DNA from: Vombatus ursinus
Taxonomy: Eukaryota; Chordata; Mammalia; Diprotodontia; Vombatidae
Direction: 5' to 3'
NCBI RefSeq assembly: GCF_900497805.2
Contig: NW_020954550.1
Location: 35,757,577-35,821,576 of the forward strand
Length of the DNA stretch: 64,000 bases
Of this stretch, positions 63,480-64,000 are shown piece after piece. Both the position numbers and the translations under genes were made by a program. Every line of letters starts with the position of its first letter. Position 1 is the first letter of the stretch. The notes beneath the pieces are model-generated. The model saw only the letters and a list, made by a program, of their open reading frames with translations, ran no database searches and was not told the origin of the DNA.

Positions 63480-63672
63480 TTATAGATCTGAAGCTGGAAG
63501 GGGAAGGAGACCTCAGGGGCCATCTAGTCTAACACCTTCATTTGATGGAGAAGCTGAGGCCTGGAGACATCAGATGGCTTTCCCCAGGTCATAGAGATAG
63601 TAAGTAGCAGAGTTAGGATTCAAACTCAGGTCATCTGACTCTAAAACCCAGCATGATGTTTAATCCCCCACA
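63480..63672 (-). mobile_element. MIR3-like SINE, antisense
   Basis: 'gatctgaagctggaagggg', 'ggggccatctagtctaacac' and 'gattcaaactcaggtcatct' in antisense order. Confidence 0.9.
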
Positions 63673-64000
63673 TTGTCTCACAGAGCCATGGCCTCTATCT
63701 ACAGAGTGAGCATGTTCCCAATTTCTCTTTCTCCTCTTGTCAGGCTCAATGTTTGCCAGACACTGAGGAAATATGTAAGTTATTTTGTGTATTCCCACTC
63801 TTGGTGTTTTTGTTTTCTTCACTATGTGGCATTATAAACAGACCCCCCTGGTGGAAAGGCAAGACCTGGAAAGAAGCATAATACTTTCTCTGAAGTCACT
63901 GGGGGAGGGAAGAGAGGCTCTAGGCCCCAGATGCCAGACTTCTGAGTCACTGGCCACAGCCCTACCTATCCCATTCTTATCAGGGAAGGGAGGAAGGAAG
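63673..64000. other. No recognised feature
   Basis: No repeat or coding signal was recognised up to the window end. Confidence 0.45.

Noticed and set aside
1-64000. CRISPR arrays, bacterial operons, prophage or plasmid features
   Set aside because: No direct-repeat and spacer pattern, no compact gene layout and no ribosome-binding-site-led genes. The sequence is plainly mammalian and repeat-rich.

Overview
The window looks like gene-poor intergenic or intronic DNA from a marsupial genome. The main sign is a dense set of short retroposons sharing a tRNA-like head (GGGGCAGCTAGGTGGYRCAGTGG type, with a GAGTTCAAATCT B-box) and ending in three different kinds of tail. They sit among abundant L2, L3/CR1, MIR-type and RTE relics and marsupial-style L1. 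I found no intact host protein-coding gene, no CpG island, no tRNA or rRNA gene and no CRISPR array. The species cannot be fixed from this sequence. Family names come from recalled consensus sequences, and repeat edges are good to about 10-20 bases unless a target-site duplication (TSD) fixes them.

Layout. 1-6.9 kb: AC repeat, an antisense L2 with a GA tract, MIR relics split by a 3' L1 and a SINE, two hAT MITEs, the first copy of an unclassified repeat ('family A') and a GAT microsatellite. 6.9-16.8 kb: an RTE fragment, two L2 pieces, a SINE cluster inside an inverted repeat, two more family A copies, a 1 kb antisense CR1/L3 reverse transcriptase relic and a CA tract. 16.8-21.9 kb: a near full-length but degraded L1 with a 5' UTR, ORF1 and ORF2 pieces. 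It hosts an antisense L1, a polyadenylated retrocopy and a SINE, and ends in a head-to-head join with an inverted L1 piece. 21.9-41 kb: L2, MIR, SINE and L1 fragments separated by long unrecognised stretches. One of these (28.1-28.2 kb) resembles a conserved enhancer. 41-64 kb: the fourth family A copy, an 81 bp fossil of a Y-box cold-shock domain, a hairpin hAT MITE, many SINEs, two long GGAA/TTCC tracts of opposite strand sense, and a chimeric L1 nested in L2.

Nothing here works together as a gene system. What the window does give is a readable order of insertions: CR1/L3, L2 and MIR oldest, then hAT MITEs and L1, with tRNA-headed SINEs and the latest L1s inserted into them. The most interesting points are the cold-shock fossil, the unclassified L2-ended repeat family, the L1-mobilised polyadenylated retrocopy, the chimeric L1 and the hairpin MITE.
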